DNA of 64,000 nt from Bacillota bacterium (GCA_023388055.1 JAEWGW010000025.1:124001-188000), one strand, 5' to 3'; positions 1 through 9,598 are shown, numbered from the stretch's first letter. Notes: generated by a model from the letters alone, not told the origin. Made by a program: numbers and translations.

Positions 1-1527
1 CGGACCTGCTATGACAGGAATGGCCGTAAGGAGCTGTTCCAACGCTGGGCCAACAAGGGATACGCCGTAGTCAACCAGGATGTGCGGGGACGGGCGGATT
101 CGGAGGGGGAGCTTGTGCCTTTTTACTACGAGCGGGATGACGGCTCCGACACCATCGACTGGATCATTTCCCAGGAGTGGAGCAATGCCAGGGTCGGCAT
201 GTGGGGCGCCTCGTATCTGGGCTATGTAGTGACAGCAGCCGCCACCAGCGGGCATCCCAATCTGCTGGCGGTGGTGGATGAGGTGAATGTGGGCTCACCT
301 TTTACGGATACGGCCCGCAAGGGCGGAACCCTCTGCTCCTGGCCCCTTCTCTCCTGGACTCTGGCCCAATCAGTGGGGACACGGACGGATTTTGATATAT
401 TCGGCGGAGTGACTGTGAACCCTGAAGCAGCGGTGGAGGCCCGGCCTATCCGGGACATTCCCCGGCAGATGATCGGCAAGGAGTCAGGGCCCTGGGAGCT
501 GTGGAGCCAGCATCCGGATTATGATGCTTTCTGGAAAAACTGTACCTACAGCGAGCTGGGCCATCAGGTGAAGGCGCCGGTGTACGTGATTTCGGGGTGG
601 TATGACGGGGATAGCCCCGGAGTGTCGGAAACCTGGCGGATGCTGACGGAGCATGATGTTCCCCACCGCAAAATCCGGCTGGGCGCCTGGGAGCATAACC
701 CTAACCGGGCCAGGGACCTGGCCAATGTGGTCTTGGGCAATGATGCCATTGTCTATGACTATGACGTATCGGTGCTGCGCTGGTTTGACCGTTTCCTTAA
801 AGAGATTGATAACGGTATCGACCGGGAGCCGCGGGCCTCTTATTACGTGGTCGGCGAAAACCGTTGGCGGACCTCGGCGGACTGGACTCCGGCAGAGGCG
901 GTGGTGACGCCGTTTTATTTGGGCGGAGACGGGCGTGCCAACTCCTCCCTGGGGGACGGCAGGCTGGCGGCGGAGCCGGAGGAGCTGTCTATCGCAGACA
1001 GCTACATCTACAATCCCGCTGATCCGGTGGCGGACAAGGGGGAGCGGGAGCCGGAGAATATGCGCAGGCATGAGCTGCGCAGCGATATTCTGGCGTATAC
1101 CGGCGAACCCTTGGCGGAGGAGCTGACAGTGGCGGGCGAGCTGTCGGCGGTGCTGTATGCGGCCAGCACAGGCAAGGACACGGACTGGGTGGTGACCCTG
1201 AGCGATGTCCACCCCAACGGCGACTCCATCCGGCTGTCCAACTATATCGTCAGAGCCAGATACCGCCACGGCTTGGAGCACCCGCAGCTGCTGGAGCCCG
1301 GCAAGGTGGAGAAGTACGATATATTCCTGCAGAATATTGCCCACACCTTCCCGGTTGGCCACCGGATCAGAGTCACCGTTACCTCCTCCAGCAAGTTCGT
1401 GGCTTTCCCCAACACCAATACGGGCAACGAGCCGTATGCAGACGAGGAGCCGCTGATCGTGCGCCAGACAGTCTACCATAACCGGGAATATCCCAGCCAT
1501 ATCAAGCTGCCGGTTTTGAGACCGTGA
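1..1527 (+). CDS. CocE/NonD-family serine hydrolase (5' end cut by window)
   Basis: Alpha/beta hydrolase of the CocE / X-Pro dipeptidyl-peptidase S15 type, which cleaves acyl, ester or peptide bonds; the substrate cannot be read from sequence. The frame is open from base 1 and the first in-frame GTG (82) lies inside the conserved NQDVRGR segment, so the true start is upstream of the window. The nucleophile motif GASYLG (Ser codon 211-213), the acid in GWYDG (Asp codon 604-606) and the His in WEHNPN (694-696) are all present. The last 200 or so residues look like the jelly-roll C-terminal domain of this family (HTFPVGHRIRVTVTSS). No signal peptide can be judged because the N-terminus is missing. 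Confidence 0.85.
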   Translation, partial: RTCYDRNGRKELFQRWANKGYAVVNQDVRGRADSEGELVPFYYERDDGSDTIDWIISQEWSNARVGMWGASYLGYVVTAAATSGHPNLLAVVDEVNVGSPFTDTARKGGTLCSWPLLSWTLAQSVGTRTDFDIFGGVTVNPEAAVEARPIRDIPRQMIGKESGPWELWSQHPDYDAFWKNCTYSELGHQVKAPVYVISGWYDGDSPGVSETWRMLTEHDVPHRKIRLGAWEHNPNRARDLANVVLGNDAIVYDYDVSVLRWFDRFLKEIDNGIDREPRASYYVVGENRWRTSADWTPAEAVVTPFYLGGDGRANSSLGDGRLAAEPEELSIADSYIYNPADPVADKGEREPENMRRHELRSDILAYTGEPLAEELTVAGELSAVLYAASTGKDTDWVVTLSDVHPNGDSIRLSNYIVRARYRHGLEHPQLLEPGKVEKYDIFLQNIAHTFPVGHRIRVTVTSSSKFVAFPNTNTGNEPYADEEPLIVRQTVYHNREYPSHIKLPVLRP

Positions 1528-1605
1528 GATGTGAGGCACAGAGTTAGCTCCGGTTTGTCAAATTGCTTCGTGTTGCCAATGAAGGCCTGTTAAGAACAGA
1601 ATCCT

Positions 1606-1628
1606 TAACGGAAGCCTGCCTTCCGTTA
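1606..1628 (+). terminator. Hairpin downstream of CocE gene, possible weak terminator
   Basis: A perfect 9-bp stem (taacggaag / cttccgtta) with a 5-base loop lies about 80 bases after the stop codon. Only a short, interrupted T stretch follows, so termination is uncertain. The arm contains TAACGGA, the core of the dispersed repeat seen elsewhere in the window, so it may be a repeat fragment instead. Confidence 0.3.
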
Positions 1629-1711
1629 TTACTGTGTCGCAGATAAGCCGCCGCATCCCCAAATCCTCCATGACATTCCTTACTTCCTGCATTCTAGTCG
1701 CCGGAGGGGGA

Positions 1712-1720
1712 TGCTATACT
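1712..1720 (+). promoter_or_regulatory. Extended -10 promoter for the GH35 gene
   Basis: TGCTATACT fits an extended -10 (TGnTATAAT-like) about 85 bases before the GH35 start codon. No convincing -35 lies 17 bases upstream, as is common for extended -10 promoters. The same nine bases occur before larC2 at 23913. Confidence 0.4.
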
Positions 1721-1806
1721 GGGGGCAATCAGGATTGTTCAGGCTGAGGAGAGACCGGGCAGCCGTGAACTGAACCATGGATACAGGGAGAGGCAGGGAT
1801 TAGGGG

Positions 1807-4176
1807 ATGAAAAAGCAAATAGTGGTGGACAAGCTGCCCCAGGTGGCGGATGAGCGGATGGTGGGTTTCGGAGGAAGCCATCCTGCATGGGGGGAGTTTG
1901 CGGTTAATACCCAATATCTCCTGAAGGACGGGGCTCCCTGGATGCCTATCATGGGAGAGTTCCATTACAGCCGTTACCCGGAGGCGCAGTGGGAGGAGTC
2001 TATCCGTAAGGTAATCGCCGGCGGTGTGACGCTTCTCGCCACCTATGTATTCTGGATTCACCATGAGGAAGTCCGCGGGGAATTCGACTGGAGCGGGCAG
2101 CGGAATCTGCGCCGGTTTATAGAGCTGTGTGCAGCGTACAAGCTTCCTTTGGTGCTGCGCATTGGCCCCTGGTGCCACGGGGAGGTCCGCAACGGAGGGT
2201 TCCCGGATTGGCTGGTGGCGGAGGATATCGCCCACCGCAGCAATGATCCGGTGTATATGGCGCATGTGGAGCGGCTCTGGGCCGAAATCCGCAAGCAAAC
2301 CCAGGGTTTGATGTTCAAGGATGGCGGCCCCGTGCTGGGCATTCAATTGGAGAATGAATACGGCCATGCCGGCGGCCTGAACGGCGAAGCCGGCAAGGCG
2401 CATATGCTGGCCCTGAAGGAGCTGGCTATCCGGCTGGGCCTGGAGGCGCCCTTCTACACCTCTACCGGCTGGGGAAACGGGGTTGTGGTGGAGGGAGAGA
2501 CCCTGCCCGTACTTGGCGGCTACGCCGATGCGCCGTGGACCCGGAACGTGGAGCCCTTGAAGCCGACGGTGGAATATCTCATCCGCCCGGTATTCCTGGA
2601 TTCGGATATCGGCACGGATCTGGTGAAGCCGCTGTCGCCGGGAGAATATTCCTATGATGTGCGGACCCAGCCGTATCTGACCGCCGAGCTGGGCGGGGGC
2701 ATCCAGGTGACCGGCCACCGCCGGCCTCTATTGGCTGCGGACGATACGGAAGCGCTGGCCTTCACCAAGCTGGCCTCCGGCGCCAATCTCTTGGGGTACT
2801 ACATGTATCACGGGGGCACCAATCCGGCGGGCAAGCTGACCACGCTGCAGGAATCCCGTGCTACCGGGTACCCCAACGACGTGCCGGAGCTGTCCTATGA
2901 CTTCCAGGCGCCCATCCGGGAGTATGGGCAAATCTCCGCCGCGTACCGCCATCTGAAGCGGCTGGGTCTGTTCGCGGCGGACTTCGGCCAGGGGCTGGCC
3001 GCCACGGCCTGTATCTTCCCGGCGGACTCCGCCCAGTCGCCGGAGGACCCGGATGCGCTGCGCTATTCGCTGCGCATCGGCGAAGACGGAGCCGGCTACA
3101 TATTCGCCGGCAACTACCAGCGCTTCGCGCCCATGACGGCGAAGCACGGGCTAGAGCTGGCGGTGTCCCTGCCCGGCGGGGACACCTGCCGCTTCCCGGC
3201 GCTGAACCTGCCGGGGCAGTCCTTTCTCTTCATGCCCCTGCGTTTGCGGCTGGGGGCGGAAGTGCTGTTGCACACGGCCAATGTGCAGCCGCTGTGCCTC
3301 GTCGGCGGTAGCGGAGAACCGACCGCCTACGTTTTCTTCACCCTGGACGGCAACCGCCCGGAGTACCGGTATGCCCGGGAGGGTATCGCCTCCATCTCCC
3401 ATGAGGGCGGAGAGGTTGCGGAAGGGGATGCCGGCTGGACCGTTCGTTTGAAGGAAGGGGCCAGCCGGCAGGTCACGGTAATCACCACCGCCAGCGGGGA
3501 AACGGTTCACGTCGTAACACTAAACCGGGAGGACGCCGCCAACGCATGGAAGCAGCAGACGGCTGACGGGGGAGAGCATCTGGTTTTGTGCGGGGGAGAC
3601 TGGGTATCCATCCGGCAGGGAACAGCACAGGTTTCGTCGCGGAGCGCCAGCCTCAGTGCGGCGGTTTATCCGCCGTCCGCCGCCGCAGTAGTGGAGGGGG
3701 CAGGAGAGCTTATACTAGCCGGCTCCCATGCTGCAGCGCATCCCGCCTTTGCGGACTTCACGGTCCGCTTCCCGCAGAAGCAGCCGAAGCTTGCCGTCCG
3801 CGAGGCGCAAGCGGCTGCCGACGGGAGCAAAACCTACCTGCTGGAGCTGGACTCCGACCCGTTAGCGGGTGAAGCGGTCCAGGACTGCTTCCTGCGGATC
3901 AATTTTGCAGGGGACCGGGCGGATTTTCTCATCAACGGGGCAAAAGCAGCGGACTGGTTCTACAACGGAGAAACCTGGGAGATTGGGCTGAGGCGCTTCG
4001 CAGACCGGCTGCCCGGGGCGGAGCTCAAGGTGATTGTGTATCCGCTGTGCGCATCGGACCCCGTCTACATGGATGTGCCGCCTTTATTCCCAACGGATGG
4101 AAGTCCTCTGTGCACCCTCCTGCATGCGGAGGCGGCAGTGGAATATACCTCCGTGCTGGAGCTGCGAAGCGAATGA
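1807..4176 (+). CDS. GH35 beta-galactosidase-like glycoside hydrolase
   Basis: Predicted glycosidase of family GH35, removing terminal beta-galactose (or a related sugar) from oligosaccharides. The TIM-barrel signatures are clear: GEFHYSRYP near residue 50, RIGPWCHGEVRNGGFPDWL near residues 118-136, the acid/base Glu184 in QLENEYG and a probable nucleophile Glu294 in TAELGGG. Residues from about 390 onward are beta-rich accessory domains. No signal peptide is visible, so a cytoplasmic enzyme acting on imported oligosaccharide is likely. The 789-residue length is normal for bacterial GH35. The ATG at 1807 follows AGGGG closely. The next genes encode a YesM-type two-component system and a sugar-type binding protein, fitting a carbohydrate-use locus. 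Confidence 0.85.
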   Translation: MKKQIVVDKLPQVADERMVGFGGSHPAWGEFAVNTQYLLKDGAPWMPIMGEFHYSRYPEAQWEESIRKVIAGGVTLLATYVFWIHHEEVRGEFDWSGQRNLRRFIELCAAYKLPLVLRIGPWCHGEVRNGGFPDWLVAEDIAHRSNDPVYMAHVERLWAEIRKQTQGLMFKDGGPVLGIQLENEYGHAGGLNGEAGKAHMLALKELAIRLGLEAPFYTSTGWGNGVVVEGETLPVLGGYADAPWTRNVEPLKPTVEYLIRPVFLDSDIGTDLVKPLSPGEYSYDVRTQPYLTAELGGGIQVTGHRRPLLAADDTEALAFTKLASGANLLGYYMYHGGTNPAGKLTTLQESRATGYPNDVPELSYDFQAPIREYGQISAAYRHLKRLGLFAADFGQGLAATACIFPADSAQSPEDPDALRYSLRIGEDGAGYIFAGNYQRFAPMTAKHGLELAVSLPGGDTCRFPALNLPGQSFLFMPLRLRLGAEVLLHTANVQPLCLVGGSGEPTAYVFFTLDGNRPEYRYAREGIASISHEGGEVAEGDAGWTVRLKEGASRQVTVITTASGETVHVVTLNREDAANAWKQQTADGGEHLVLCGGDWVSIRQGTAQVSSRSASLSAAVYPPSAAAVVEGAGELILAGSHAAAHPAFADFTVRFPQKQPKLAVREAQAAADGSKTYLLELDSDPLAGEAVQDCFLRINFAGDRADFLINGAKAADWFYNGETWEIGLRRFADRLPGAELKVIVYPLCASDPVYMDVPPLFPTDGSPLCTLLHAEAAVEYTSVLELRSE

Positions 4177-4258
4177 CCAGTTTTCCTGGTCTTGGAGAAA
4201 ATCGTAAGATTTTATCCGTTTGCAGTTAAATTTTTGCTGTTTAATTCACGGCAGACGG

Positions 4259-4267
4259 TGCTACAAT
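4259..4267 (+). promoter_or_regulatory. Extended -10 promoter before the sensor kinase
   Basis: TGCTACAAT matches TGnTATAAT at five of six hexamer positions. It lies just upstream of the nested inverted repeat, which would therefore be transcribed as the 5' leader of the kinase mRNA. No good -35 was found at 16-18 bases. Confidence 0.4.
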
Positions 4268-4287
4268 AATTATAACTGTATTTGGCG

Positions 4288-4399
4288 AAGGAGCTAAGAG
4301 ACTGCGACGAAATAAAGTACCGCTAATTTTCTGACAAAACTCCCAAAACCGTGAAGATTTTGTCAGCAAAAGCGGGTACTAATTTCCTCGCAGCTCCTT
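4288..4399 (+). repeat. Nested 112-bp imperfect palindrome in the kinase leader
   Basis: Four left arms meet their complements in reverse order: aaggagct (4288-4295) with agctcctt (4392-4399), ctgcga (4302-4307) with tcgcag (4388-4393), gtaccgct (4317-4324) with agcgggtac (4371-4379, one bulge) and ctgacaaaa (4331-4339) with ttttgtcag (4358-4366). The RNA would form one long interrupted hairpin with a 18-19 base loop, ending 39 bases before the kinase ATG. It matches no riboswitch class known to me. It could be a cis-regulatory RNA or a small palindromic mobile element. Confidence 0.6.
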
Positions 4400-4438
4400 A
4401 AAGCAGCTTTTTCGCCTTTTCGCTATCCGGAGGTTCCC

Positions 4439-6286
4439 ATGATTATAAAACGGCGTCCTTTACTCCAGTACATCCGGCAGCATTTCAAGATGAAGCTGAT
4501 TATCAGCTTATCTGTGATTATTACAGTCTGTTCGATGGTAACCGGTTACATTTCCTACCGGATCAATTTAAATCTGTTCCAAGGGGAGCTGAGCAACCAG
4601 TACCTGAAAACCAGCGGGCAAACCATGGTTCAGATCGGGTACAAGATCCAGGACATCTACCGGATTACGGATTTCATTTTTTTTCACCCGTATGTGGAGC
4701 AGCTGATTCTCAACATGCAGGCCGAAGCCCGGGAGCATGAAAGTGCGGCGTACCGCAATTACCTGCTGGAGCGGGAGCTGGCCGATGTGCTGCTTCCCAT
4801 CAAGAGTGAAACCACGCATATCCGGGCGGTGTACATTACGGACGTGCGCGGCAATAATTTATACTATAGCCAAGCCAATATATCGCTTCCCCCCCAGTTC
4901 CCGGATTTCTACAAGCAGGTAGAAAAAGGCATGCTCAATTCCTCGGCCGAGATTGTGTGGCAGCGGCTGATGCTTCGGGACGGGCTGGATCCCACCGGGG
5001 AAAAAAGCTACCTGGTAGCAGCCCGGAAGCTGAAATCCACCAAGCAGCACACCTTATATGGTACGGTCATTCTCATTATCGACGAAGCCTTCTTTGGGGA
5101 ATCCCTGGACCCGCTGCTTACCGACCAGGCCATGGGGGCCTATCTATACGACCAGTATAACCGCCTGCTCTACAGCAGAGAGCCCCCGGGGTCCCCGGTA
5201 TTCCGTCCGGAGCTGGAGGAGGGGGAGGGCACCTTCATCCAGAGCAACAGTACCACCGATTATCTCGCCGTTACCAGTGTATATGAGCCCCGGGCGTTTA
5301 AGCTGCTCAGCGGCGTCTCTCTGTCCGACATCCAGAAGAAAAGCCGCAGTGTCTACAAGCTGGCACTTATATCCGGGTTTATCAGCATTCTGCTGATGAC
5401 CGCAAGCGTTTCTTTTTTGGGTGGCAAAATGCTCAAGCCTCTGCAGGTGCTGGTGAAGGCGATGCACCGGGTGCGGGAGGGGAATCTGCAGGTGGCCATC
5501 CCCAAGGCCTCCACCGATGAATTCGGCTTCCTGACGGACAGCTTCAACCGGATGATGTCCAATATCGATACGCTCATCCAGGAGGTGTACGTCAGCAAGC
5601 TCAGCGAGAAGGAAGCGGAGCTGAAGGCGCTGCAGGCCCAGCTGAATCCCCATTTTTTGCATAACACCTTAAATACAATCTACTGGAAAATCATCCTGCT
5701 CTACGATGACGAGGAAACGGCCTCTCTGGTCACCAGCCTGTCCGATCTGCTGAAATATTCGTTGGAGCCGGTTACCACACCCAGCACCCTGCAGGAGGAG
5801 CTGGCCCAGATCCGCAACTATATTACGATCCAGGAGGCCCGCTACGGAAGCGATCTCCATGTTCATATCAGCATGGAGGAGGGACTGGAGGAGGGCGGTA
5901 TGCAGCGGCTGCTGCTGCAGCCGCTGGTGGAGAATGTATTCATTCATGCCTTCCGCGATATGACCGGAGAGAAGCTGCTGTCCATCCGCGCTTATCGGGA
6001 GGGCGGGGATCTGCGGATAGATATTGAGGATAACGGCTGCGGCATACCGGCCGGAACGGTGCGCCGGCTGCTGACTGACCAGGTTTGTCATAATGAAAGC
6101 AGGGAACGGGAGAGCATTGGCATCCGCAATGTGATCAGACGGATTTATTTGGTGCACGGCGGCGCGTACGGGCTGGAAATTCATCCTCTCCTGCAAGGGA
6201 CGCGGATGAGTCTGAGGCTGCCGTTTCTCACGGAGCCGGAAAAGAAGGAAGGTGAGCAGGATGCGGATTCTGCTGGTGGAGGATGA
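4439..6286 (+). CDS. YesM/LytS-type membrane sensor histidine kinase
   Basis: Sensor of a two-component pair, expected to detect an external carbohydrate or binding-protein signal and phosphorylate the regulator encoded next. Transmembrane helices lie at about residues 18-40 and 308-330 and flank a roughly 270-residue extracellular sensor. A HAMP segment follows (LKPLQVLVKAMHRVREGN). The His_kinase domain has the acceptor His405 in NPHFLHNTLN, and the ATPase domain carries an N-box (LLQPLVENVFIHAF) and DNGCGIP. The ATG follows cggaggttccc. The 3' end overlaps the regulator start by 26 bases, indicating translational coupling. The 615-residue length is typical. Confidence 0.9.
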   Translation: MIIKRRPLLQYIRQHFKMKLIISLSVIITVCSMVTGYISYRINLNLFQGELSNQYLKTSGQTMVQIGYKIQDIYRITDFIFFHPYVEQLILNMQAEAREHESAAYRNYLLERELADVLLPIKSETTHIRAVYITDVRGNNLYYSQANISLPPQFPDFYKQVEKGMLNSSAEIVWQRLMLRDGLDPTGEKSYLVAARKLKSTKQHTLYGTVILIIDEAFFGESLDPLLTDQAMGAYLYDQYNRLLYSREPPGSPVFRPELEEGEGTFIQSNSTTDYLAVTSVYEPRAFKLLSGVSLSDIQKKSRSVYKLALISGFISILLMTASVSFLGGKMLKPLQVLVKAMHRVREGNLQVAIPKASTDEFGFLTDSFNRMMSNIDTLIQEVYVSKLSEKEAELKALQAQLNPHFLHNTLNTIYWKIILLYDDEETASLVTSLSDLLKYSLEPVTTPSTLQEELAQIRNYITIQEARYGSDLHVHISMEEGLEEGGMQRLLLQPLVENVFIHAFRDMTGEKLLSIRAYREGGDLRIDIEDNGCGIPAGTVRRLLTDQVCHNESRERESIGIRNVIRRIYLVHGGAYGLEIHPLLQGTRMSLRLPFLTEPEKKEGEQDADSAGGG

Positions 6287-7823
6287 GCCCATGTTCCGCA
6301 AGGGGCTGGCCAAGATGATCGGCGGTTTGGGGACGGGCTGGGAGGTATGCGGCGAAGCCGAAAACGGGGAAGAGGCGGAGCAGCTAGTGGAGCAGCTGCG
6401 CCCGGATCTGATTATTACGGACATCCGAATGCCCTTGATGGACGGTCTGGAGCTTCTGAAACGGGTGAAAACAGGTCATCCTGACGTGGCCGTGATTGTG
6501 ATTACCGGCTATCAGGATTTCCAATATGCCCAGTCTGCGCTGCGGAGCGGGGCTTTGGATCTTCTGGTGAAGCCCTGCAGCAAGCAGGATATTTGCCTGG
6601 TGCTGGACAAGGCGGAGGCTGTGGTGGCCCAAAAGCTGGAGCAGCGCCGCCGGGAGCAGCGGGAACAGAGCCGGCGCAAGGAGAATGCTCTGCGGGAGCT
6701 GTTTCTGCGGCTGCCCTGCCGTCCTGAGACGGCGGCTGCCCTGGAGCGGGAGGTCGCGGGAAGCAAGCTGATCCTGCTGCGGATTGCCGATTATTTTCCT
6801 GCTCATAAGCAGTATCTGAAGAAGGACATGCCGCTTTTGCAGTTTGCCGTGCTGAATATCATCGGCGAATTGGCGGAGGTATACGGGATTGCGGGAGATC
6901 TGCTTATTATTGAGGCGGGACGGTTCGCTCTGTTCGCACAGCAGTTGGACAGCCGGCAAGAACAGCTGCTGCGCCGCGCCATCACCGAAAGCGTATTGAA
7001 CTTCCTTGGTTTACAGGTGGAGCCTCAGGAAGCTGTTACCGTGAGCTCCCTTGGCCAGCTTCCCGATCTGTATGAGGAGCTGTTTGGCGTCCGGAGCAGC
7101 AGTGGAAAGCATGGCAGCGCTGCTTCGCCGGAGGGGGCACGGGAGGATGCGCCTCTTCCGGACGGGACGGCCAGCAGAATCAGGCAGCAGATGATTTCTG
7201 CCCAGTTATCCTCTTTGATCCGCAGCGGGGAGACGGAAGGGGTGAAGAGCTGTCTGGAACAACTGACCGGAGAGGTATGCGGCTCCCGCAGGGAGGAGTG
7301 GAAGATGGAGGCGTTATCCTTGGCCTTCGCCCTGCACGAAACCGCCCGCCGCCACCTGGAAGCGGAGTATGAGCCCCGCTCCGTCACTGCCCGGATCGGT
7401 CAGCTTCATGAATGCGGAGGATTACCGGAGCTCCGGGAGTGGCTGGCCGAGGAGACGGGGCGTTTCCTTGCGGCTTTGGCGGAATGGCAGCAGAAATACG
7501 GTGGAAGCTCCATTGCTGCCGCCGTCCGCTACATGGAGGAGCATTATGCCGAGCAGCTGACTCTGACGGATGTGGCTCTCCAAGCCCATTTAAGCCCGGC
7601 TTATTTCAGCCATCTGTTTAAGAAGGAAACCGGCAGCAGCTTCGTCACCTTCCTGATTGAGCTGCGGATGGAGAAGGCCAAGCAGCTTCTGGCCAATACG
7701 GGCTTGAACGTGACGGAGGTGGCGGGGAACGTCGGATACGATTTGCCGAATTATTTTGCCAAGCTGTTCAAGCAGTTCAGCGGGTTGACCCCCAAGGAAT
7801 ACCGGAAGCGGCATCAGATGTAA
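6261..7823 (+). CDS. AraC-type response regulator
   Basis: Partner of the upstream kinase. The receiver domain (residues 1-120) has acidic residues in VEDEP, the phospho-acceptor Asp54 in IITDIRMP and a conserved Lys in LVKPC. A linker of about 280 residues leads to a C-terminal double helix-turn-helix AraC domain (IAAAVRYMEEHYAEQLTL through GLTPKEYRKRH). I chose ATG 6261 over the in-frame GTG at 6252 because GGTGAG precedes it at good spacing. It probably activates sugar-utilisation genes, perhaps the binding protein downstream and the GH35 gene upstream, but no binding site could be identified. Confidence 0.88.
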   Translation: MRILLVEDEPMFRKGLAKMIGGLGTGWEVCGEAENGEEAEQLVEQLRPDLIITDIRMPLMDGLELLKRVKTGHPDVAVIVITGYQDFQYAQSALRSGALDLLVKPCSKQDICLVLDKAEAVVAQKLEQRRREQREQSRRKENALRELFLRLPCRPETAAALEREVAGSKLILLRIADYFPAHKQYLKKDMPLLQFAVLNIIGELAEVYGIAGDLLIIEAGRFALFAQQLDSRQEQLLRRAITESVLNFLGLQVEPQEAVTVSSLGQLPDLYEELFGVRSSSGKHGSAASPEGAREDAPLPDGTASRIRQQMISAQLSSLIRSGETEGVKSCLEQLTGEVCGSRREEWKMEALSLAFALHETARRHLEAEYEPRSVTARIGQLHECGGLPELREWLAEETGRFLAALAEWQQKYGGSSIAAAVRYMEEHYAEQLTLTDVALQAHLSPAYFSHLFKKETGSSFVTFLIELRMEKAKQLLANTGLNVTEVAGNVGYDLPNYFAKLFKQFSGLTPKEYRKRHQM

Positions 7824-7866
7824 GCGGACTGTCAGGGGATACGCGAGAAGAAGGGGGGGGAGCGGA

Positions 7867-9552
7867 TTGGATAAACGGCACTCGAAGCGTCGCCGGCTCT
7901 ATTACGGAGCGGCTGTGGCTGCTGCTGTGTTCCTGCTGGTGGCAGGAACGGCCTCCTGCGGCGGGATGGGCCGGGATTCACGCAAAGCGGCAGTGAAGCC
8001 GAAGATTACCGTTACGGCCTATGACCGGGCCAATGTTCCCTCCAGTGAGGGCTCCGTCAGCAACAACAAAATCACCCGCTGGATCAATGAAGCAGGACCG
8101 GTGAATGTGCGTTTTATCCCGGTGACCCGGAACCAATCCGAGCAAAAGCTGAATGCCTTATTTGCCGCGGGGGAAGCACCGGACCTGATTCTGGAATATG
8201 CGCCGCAAATCAAGAATACGTTCATCGACCAAAAGCTGCTTCGTCCCATCGACGATATGATTGAGCAATACAGCACCACCTACAAGGAAATTCTGAAGCG
8301 GCATCCCATCCTGCGGAAGAAGGGAACCGGGAAGGACGGCAGACTGTATCAGTTTGGCCGGATCAATGAAACCATTCCCATGCGGGGATTGTTTATCCGC
8401 ACCGATTGGCTGGAGAAGCTGCATTTGGACATTCCGCGGACGACGGAGGAGCTGTATCTGGCGGCCAAAGCCTTCACGGAGCTGGATCCGGACGACAACG
8501 GCAAACGGGATACCTACGGGCTTGCCCTGTCCGGCAACTCCGGGGCGATCCTTAATGAGATGTTCGGAGTCACCTATCCGGACTATGTGAACCGCGACGG
8601 GAAGCTGGTCCACGGCTGGGACAATATCGAGGCGGTAACCGCCTTTAAGAAGCGCATCTATGACGAAGGACTGGCGGACCGGGAATTTTGGAACGATAAA
8701 AGCGGATACAGGGCCAAGCAGGATTTTCTGAATGGAAAAATCGGCATTTATCTGGATCAGTTCAATGTCCCGTTCGCCTTCTATACGGATTTTTATCTGC
8801 CGCTCAAAAAAAATGTGCCGGACGCCCAAATCGATGTTATTCCTTATCCGGTCACGCCGGTAGGGCAATTCAATCCCATCTTCGTCAACCCGATCCAGAT
8901 GACCGCAGTGGTCAATGCCCAAACCCAAAATCCGGAGGCGGTGATGAAATATGTGGACTTTGCCTCATCGGAGGAATTTATGAAGACCATGTATTTCGGC
9001 ATTGAGGGAATCCACCGCCAAACGCAGGCCAGCGGCTGCCCCAAGATAACGGATATGGACAAATTGCGCAAGGAATTTAATTTTGGCGCTGGGGATTTCG
9101 GGATGCTGACCTCTCCGACTCTTTCGGGAGGCTGTTATTACAGCAAGGAGAAGCTGGACGACAAAGAGCCGCTGCAGCGGTATGTGAAACAGATGTTCGA
9201 GCGAAACTCGGACTATGTGAACTTCAATCTGGAGGTGGCTGGCCCCACTCATGCGGAGCAGCTGCCGCAGCCCCCCCAGGAGATCCAGGCCATCCTAGAC
9301 CAAACCAGCAGGCATGTGAGTGTAGACGGGGATATCTGGATGAAGGCCATTCTGACCCCGAATTTCTCAACCCTTGAAGCCCGCCGGGAGGCGGAGGAGA
9401 TGTGGAAGCAAGCCGGCGGGAGCCATGTGGATGAGTGGTACCGCAGCTACTATGCCAATAACAGAAGCGATTTGATTATGACGGAGGACATTTACCAGAT
9501 ATTCAGAGAACAGCGGGCCTTCCAGAAAAGAATCCCTGCGGGTGCAGGCTAA
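7867..9552 (+). CDS. Extracellular solute-binding lipoprotein (sugar ABC type)
   Basis: Large (561 residues) extracellular solute-binding protein of the class common in Paenibacillus beside YesM/AraC systems, presumed to capture oligosaccharides. It starts at TTG after a long purine ribosome site (agaaggggggggag). A basic N-terminus, hydrophobic segment and Cys in GTASCGG indicate a lipoprotein signal; the lipobox is loose. ELDPDDNGKRDTYGLALS near residues 206-224 is the calcium-loop-like segment usual in this family. The two inner-membrane permeases that normally follow are absent; a TetR gene comes next. It either uses permeases encoded elsewhere or works as a sensory co-receptor for the kinase. 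Confidence 0.85.
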   Translation: MDKRHSKRRRLYYGAAVAAAVFLLVAGTASCGGMGRDSRKAAVKPKITVTAYDRANVPSSEGSVSNNKITRWINEAGPVNVRFIPVTRNQSEQKLNALFAAGEAPDLILEYAPQIKNTFIDQKLLRPIDDMIEQYSTTYKEILKRHPILRKKGTGKDGRLYQFGRINETIPMRGLFIRTDWLEKLHLDIPRTTEELYLAAKAFTELDPDDNGKRDTYGLALSGNSGAILNEMFGVTYPDYVNRDGKLVHGWDNIEAVTAFKKRIYDEGLADREFWNDKSGYRAKQDFLNGKIGIYLDQFNVPFAFYTDFYLPLKKNVPDAQIDVIPYPVTPVGQFNPIFVNPIQMTAVVNAQTQNPEAVMKYVDFASSEEFMKTMYFGIEGIHRQTQASGCPKITDMDKLRKEFNFGAGDFGMLTSPTLSGGCYYSKEKLDDKEPLQRYVKQMFERNSDYVNFNLEVAGPTHAEQLPQPPQEIQAILDQTSRHVSVDGDIWMKAILTPNFSTLEARREAEEMWKQAGGSHVDEWYRSYYANNRSDLIMTEDIYQIFREQRAFQKRIPAGAG

Positions 9553-9582
9553 ACCGGGCAATTCCTGGTTTGGCCTGTTTTT
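9551..9582 (+). terminator. Possible terminator after the binding-protein gene
   Basis: An 8-bp stem (aaaccggg / cctggttt, one G-T pair) with loop caatt starts at the stop codon. The T run begins six bases after the stem, so it is suboptimal. Confidence 0.35.
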
Positions 9583-9598
9583 GCGGGGATTAGCGGGA

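Noticed and set aside
1729..2718. Minus-strand frame opposite the GH35 gene, and 484-1539 opposite the CocE gene
   Set aside because: Antisense shadows without start signals or domain features.
4175..4191. Hairpin gaccag/ctggtc at the end of the GH35 gene as terminator
   Set aside because: Six-bp stem without a T tract; too weak to call.
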